The notes under the pieces are model-generated. The model was not told the DNA's origin. It did no database searches and saw only the letters and a list, made by a program, of their open reading frames with translations. Shown here one piece after another: positions 6,501 through 8,822 of a stretch of DNA of 8,822 nucleotides. Within the stretch, counting starts at the first letter, position 1. Every line of letters begins with the position of its first letter. The stretch covers positions 1 through 8,822 of the forward strand of contig CAXMOO010000042.1 in the NCBI GenBank assembly GCA_964195005.1, given 5' to 3'. A program made the translations under genes and the position numbers. The stretch comes from JAUXLW01 sp964195005 (lineage in GTDB: Bacteria > Actinomycetota > Acidimicrobiia > Spongiisociales > SHLN01).

Positions 6501-8419
6501 ACGGTGGCCGCCACTTCGTCGCCGCATGTCTCAAGGTGCAGCGGCTTTCGCTCCGGGCCGAGAACGCCGAAGTCGTGTAGGAAAGTCTGGCCGTCGCCGC
6601 CTTGCAGGCGGGTGGGAATTTCCTCGACCACCCGTAGCCCCAGCGCCTCCAGCGTCGGCAAGATCTCGGAAAGCTCCAGCTTGCCGTCGAGCCGGTAGAC
6701 CATCAGCCGGGTGAGCGGCTCGACGGAGGCGGTGTCGTTCTCCAGCCTCACCCCGAGGTGTAGGCCGCTCTCGACGAGTGTTTCGAGCCGCTCAATGTCG
6801 GCCATGGCTTGCTCGAGCGACGATGCCGACCGGTAATAGTCGGGGAAACGGCCGGCCCACCTGTCAAGCAGCTCCTGGCCCCGCGCCGGTCCGTGAGCGG
6901 CGGCCAGCAAGTCGAGCAGGTGATCCTCCCATGTGCGGATGAGCGCCACGATCTCTTCTTCGAGTTGCTCGATGGAGACTTCGGGAATCTTCCCGGCTGT
7001 GACCCAAACGGTGAAGTGCATCCGGGCCGGCCCGGTTTCGCCCAACGACAATCGGTAGTCGACGGACGAGCCCTCAAAGCGGGTTTGCAGGAGGTCCTGG
7101 ACCTCCTGGCGCAATTCGGCGTCGAATCGGTCGCGGGGCACGGTGACGAGCGCCGCAACGCTGCGATGCAAGATGTCGGCTCTGACAAAGAGCCTTACCT
7201 GCTGGCGCTCCTCCAGTGTTACGAGACCGACGATGCTGCGACGGATGTCATCGGTGGGGGTGGCGAAGAGCTCTTCCTTGGGGAAGCTCTCGAAGAGCTG
7301 CACCGCCAGCTTGTGGTCGTGGGAGCCCTCGATCAAGTCTTCGGTTTCGATGATCTCGGCGAGCTTGCGGCGCAACAGCGGGATCGTGCTCGAGCGGGTC
7401 ATGTAGGCGCGGGAGGTGAACAGTCCCAACATGCGAGCCTCGCCGATGACCCGGCCGTCGGGTCCGATGTGGCGGGCGCCGACGTAGTCCATCTTGACAC
7501 GACGGTGGACTGTGGAAACGCGGTTGGTCTTACTGACGACCAGTAGGAAGCCCTCCTCGTATCGGGCCTCGAGGTCCGGGGCAAGGCTCGAAAAGAGCGT
7601 CGGCTCCGCATAGGTGGAGCGTTCCGTGTCGGAAAGGATTCCTAGTCCCGAGCCGGGTACGACCTGGAGGGCCCGGCCCTGCGGTGTGTCGGTGATCTGG
7701 TACTCGCGGTAGCCGAGGAACACGAAGTTGTCGTCGAGCAACCATTCCAGCGTCGCGACCGCTTCCGTTACCTCCTGCTCCGAGTAACGTGCCGAACCCT
7801 CCCGGACCACTTCCATCATGCGACCGACGGCGCCTTTCAGGGCATCGAAGTCCGACACGGCCTGTTGCACATCCTGCACCACCCGATGCAACCCTTCTGC
7901 GAGCTGTTCGGCCTTCCCCCCGGTGAGGCGACGATTGAGCTCGAAGTGTTGTATCGACTTTCGGATGGCCGCACCACGGGCATTGGTGATCGCAAGGAGC
8001 CGTCCCCGAGAATCTTGCTCGATTCCCACCACAGGGTGGAGAATGACTTCTGCGTCAAGGCGCCGGGCATGGATCTCGGCCATCACCGAGTCGATGAGGA
8101 AGGGGGCGTCGTTCACGACGATCTCCACCACCGACCCTGTGGCGTCGTATCCGTGGGTGTCACGAGTGGGGTTGAAGACTCGCACCGCCAGGTCCGTTGC
8201 GTTGTCTTGAAGGAAGTCAAAGACGTTGGCCACCTGCGCCCGCAGTTCGTCGTCGGGGATGGACGCCGGCCGGTCGTCCGGAAGTCGCCGCGTGTAGGCC
8301 CGGGCGAATGCAGCCAGCGCCCGCTCCTCGTCGGTGGACGCCTCTTTGGTGATGCGATCGAGAAACGCTCCGAGGGTTGCAGCAGCGGTCCCGGTGGTGT
8401 CTCGATCTGTGGTGCTCAC
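3527..8419 (-). CDS. gdh: Large NAD-specific glutamate dehydrogenase (GDH-180 type)
   Basis: The product is about 1630 residues and belongs to the large (about 180 kDa) NAD-dependent glutamate dehydrogenases. These oxidatively deaminate L-glutamate to 2-oxoglutarate and ammonium with NAD+, a catabolic cytoplasmic role. Residues 1 to about 750 are the regulatory half, with ACT-like segments (for example VEIVVNDAPFLIDSV near 95-110). The catalytic core spans about 750-1200. It contains RGGIRWSNRREDYRTEVLGL near 803-822, the Lys-containing KNAVIVPTGSKGGF near 830-845, and the dinucleotide-binding glycine run GIGDMSGDVFGNG near 970. DPNPQPGPSFKERSRLF follows near 1006-1022, and GEGGNLGFTQPGRIEY near 1125-1140. 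The rest is the helical C-terminal domain. No frameshift or missing core motif is seen. Start: GTG 8419 gives the family's usual N terminus; the frame is open to 8557, but those 46 extra codons look non-coding. AGGGG lies 12 bases upstream of GTG, a rather distant ribosome binding site. Confidence 0.95.
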   Translation of the reverse strand: MSTTDRDTTGTAAATLGAFLDRITKEASTDEERALAAFARAYTRRLPDDRPASIPDDELRAQVANVFDFLQDNATDLAVRVFNPTRDTHGYDATGSVVEIVVNDAPFLIDSVMAEIHARRLDAEVILHPVVGIEQDSRGRLLAITNARGAAIRKSIQHFELNRRLTGGKAEQLAEGLHRVVQDVQQAVSDFDALKGAVGRMMEVVREGSARYSEQEVTEAVATLEWLLDDNFVFLGYREYQITDTPQGRALQVVPGSGLGILSDTERSTYAEPTLFSSLAPDLEARYEEGFLLVVSKTNRVSTVHRRVKMDYVGARHIGPDGRVIGEARMLGLFTSRAYMTRSSTIPLLRRKLAEIIETEDLIEGSHDHKLAVQLFESFPKEELFATPTDDIRRSIVGLVTLEERQQVRLFVRADILHRSVAALVTVPRDRFDAELRQEVQDLLQTRFEGSSVDYRLSLGETGPARMHFTVWVTAGKIPEVSIEQLEEEIVALIRTWEDHLLDLLAAAHGPARGQELLDRWAGRFPDYYRSASSLEQAMADIERLETLVESGLHLGVRLENDTASVEPLTRLMVYRLDGKLELSEILPTLEALGLRVVEEIPTRLQGGDGQTFLHDFGVLGPERKPLHLETCGDEVAATVQAVLEGEAESDSIHRLVVTSTLDHSRLEILRAYRTYWRRVNPAFTDAYANDALAAHPHIAQKLVLLFETRFDPAGTGFTQDDLRTEILADLDAVESLDQDRILRAYLDLIFATVRTNAYRPGRSCLSFKLRSADVPDMPRPYPLFEVFVFASGVEAVHLRGGLVARGGIRWSNRREDYRTEVLGLMKAQMTKNAVIVPTGSKGGFVLRDRSTGPAAAEDGVREAYITFMRGLLDVTDNLVNGTVVHPDQVVVYDGDDPYLVVAADKGTAAFSDTANAVAAEYGFWLGDAFASGGSTGYDHKALGITARGAWESVTRLCHEQGIDVGQESFTVAGIGDMSGDVFGNGMLLADKIKLVAAFDHRHIFIDPNPQPGPSFKERSRLFELAGSSWDDYDKSLISTGGGVYRRSAKRIDLSDQARRALGTSKKSLTPNEMIRTILRAPVDLLWNGGIGTYVKASWESNEAVGDRANDAVRISADDLRCRVVGEGGNLGFTQPGRIEYAAAGGSVTTDFIDNSGGVDCSDREVNLKILLSLAEEKGELDRAERNALVTAMAEDVTERVIYDNFLQAQILSQEIAASSTRLEAYEDLMGVLEQEGILDREIEHLPTSDDMAERRRDGLGLTRPELAVLLAYAKRSLTDGLLDSTLPDWPDFEADLRDYFPATVVARFDHLIDKHPLRRELIATVTANEVINSQGMTFVTRLTAETATTPAEVVRAYRIARAVTDAGRRWRAIEQLAASLDPALQSELLAGVDWLVEATARWYLSHPTHEWMTDIIDSTVSPFQELSSAIATVGPPEWRAERDEAAEELIARGVPEDFARRNVFQEELVHGPDIIAVAHDTGRPVTDVARVFFLVGREFHLDKLKKIADHLPRLTRWERWGIQTLKDDLLHLRRQLSEKVVEAESDISPEQAVEEFSMAHRPEHARLGHLMDLLSREGPNHISSLIVAVRQIRALVVTTDRAAHLEAHGLRAASLPEDQSETTERPGNG

Positions 8420-8538
8420 CCGGTCAAGATACCCCTGCGGGAGCGTTGAGGTGCGGCAGATGATGGCCGCCCACGTCAGGCAGTCCTCAGAAGTACCGGG
8501 GCGGCCGATCAGGCGGTGGCTGTGATGATCTTGCCGCC

Positions 8539-8575
8539 GAACAGCCGCCCGGTGCACAGACCAGGCCGGCTGTTC
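8539..8575 (-). terminator. Hairpin overlapping the stop of the regulator gene, before the dehydrogenase
   Basis: GAACAGCCG at 8539-8547 and CGGCTGTTC at 8567-8575 form nine perfect base pairs. Inside, CCCGGT and ACCAGG extend the stem with one mismatch to a six-base loop (GCACAG). The structure starts within the regulator's stop codon and lies 120 bases upstream of the dehydrogenase start, so it could end regulator transcription and separate the two genes. No T-run follows on the minus strand, so it is not a classical rho-independent terminator. The perfect symmetry also allows a protein-binding operator. Confidence 0.4.
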
Positions 8576-8822
8576 ACAGTTTGCCGTCGATCATTGGATC
8601 ATGGTCGGCCCCGGGGCCGCCAGTCTGTTTCAACGCGAGCCCAACGGCCTCGTCGACCGTCATCGCCGCACCGGCATCCCACGCTTCCTGATAGGCCTTT
8701 GCGTCGAGTCGCTCCTTGGCGAGATCGAACTCGGGCTGACGATCGGCCTCCATGGAGGGCGTGTGGGACCGCCCGGCTGCGGCCAGCAACGGTTCGGCCG
8801 CCCCGTACAGCGCCACTGCCCG
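8574..8822 (-). CDS. C-terminal fragment of a large LuxR/ATPase-type transcriptional regulator (runs off right edge)
   Basis: Only the last 82 residues are in the window; the frame stays open to the right edge, so the GTG at 8816 is an internal codon and not a start. The visible tail begins RAVALYGAAEPLLAAAG, continues with a Glu/Lys-rich helix containing FDLAKERLDAKAYQEAWDAG (near 52-71 counting from its end) and ends with MTVDEAVGLAL and a short tail. This pattern (LYGAAE, then an Arg/Leu-rich helix with AxxEAWxxG, then xSxxEAVxLAL) is characteristic of the C-terminal TPR-like end of large regulators with an AAA/NB-ARC-type ATPase, such as LuxR-family, SARP-type or adenylate-cyclase-domain proteins. 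The N-terminal domains that would tell which one lie outside. It is encoded on the same strand and upstream of the dehydrogenase gene, 154 bases away. Confidence 0.72.
   Translation of the reverse strand, partial: RAVALYGAAEPLLAAAGRSHTPSMEADRQPEFDLAKERLDAKAYQEAWDAGAAMTVDEAVGLALKQTGGPGADHDPMIDGKL

Noticed and set aside
6809..7546. 245-codon plus-strand open frame inside the dehydrogenase gene
   Set aside because: It is antisense to a well-conserved coding region, has no ribosome binding site and shows the composition expected of a reverse-complement shadow.
1..8822. Search for mobile elements, CRISPR arrays, tRNA genes and phage genes
   Set aside because: No terminal inverted repeats with a transposase, no regularly spaced repeats, no cloverleaf-like sequence and no phage-type proteins were seen on either strand.

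Overview
The window reads as ordinary chromosome from a GC-rich bacterium, most likely an actinobacterium. Three things point that way: the large single-polypeptide NAD-glutamate dehydrogenase, the short stand-alone Lrp/AsnC ligand-binding (RAM) protein of a type common in Actinobacteria, and the C-terminal tail typical of large LuxR/ATPase regulators. The GC-rich codon use and GTG starts fit. The assignment comes from family resemblance only. No transposase, integrase, CRISPR array, rRNA or tRNA is visible.

Left part (1-656): gene-poor. A minus-strand frame stays open from 480 to the left edge and may hold the 5' end of a gene leaving the window (best start GTG at 96). I do not recognise its product. 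A small hairpin sits at 556-581.

Middle (657-2587): a minus-strand SnoaL-like/ester-cyclase protein (657-1091) with a near-perfect Shine-Dalgarno. It is followed by a gap of almost 490 bases without a convincing gene that contains a plus-strand terminator-like hairpin (1415-1441). Next come two plus-strand genes: a small membrane-anchored PAS protein with no output domain (1580-2179) and a 77-residue stand-alone RAM protein (2354-2587).

Right part (2630-8822), all minus strand: reading in transcription order from the right edge, the C-terminal end of a large regulator (LuxR or related ATPase type), a hairpin, the very large NAD-specific glutamate dehydrogenase (3527-8419, about 1630 residues, 55% of the window), then, 72 bases downstream, a membrane-anchored alpha/beta hydrolase of the BEM46/ABHD13-like type (2630-3454). 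The hydrolase converges with the RAM gene.

Functionally the clear anchor is amino-acid catabolism. The glutamate dehydrogenase converts glutamate to 2-oxoglutarate plus ammonium, and the RAM protein belongs to a family whose fold binds amino acids, so a link to nitrogen status is conceivable but unproven. I found no convincing previously undescribed system. The items most worth a second look are the output-less PAS protein, the orphan terminator in the gene-free gap, the unlisted open frame at the left edge and the long antisense open frame inside the dehydrogenase gene.
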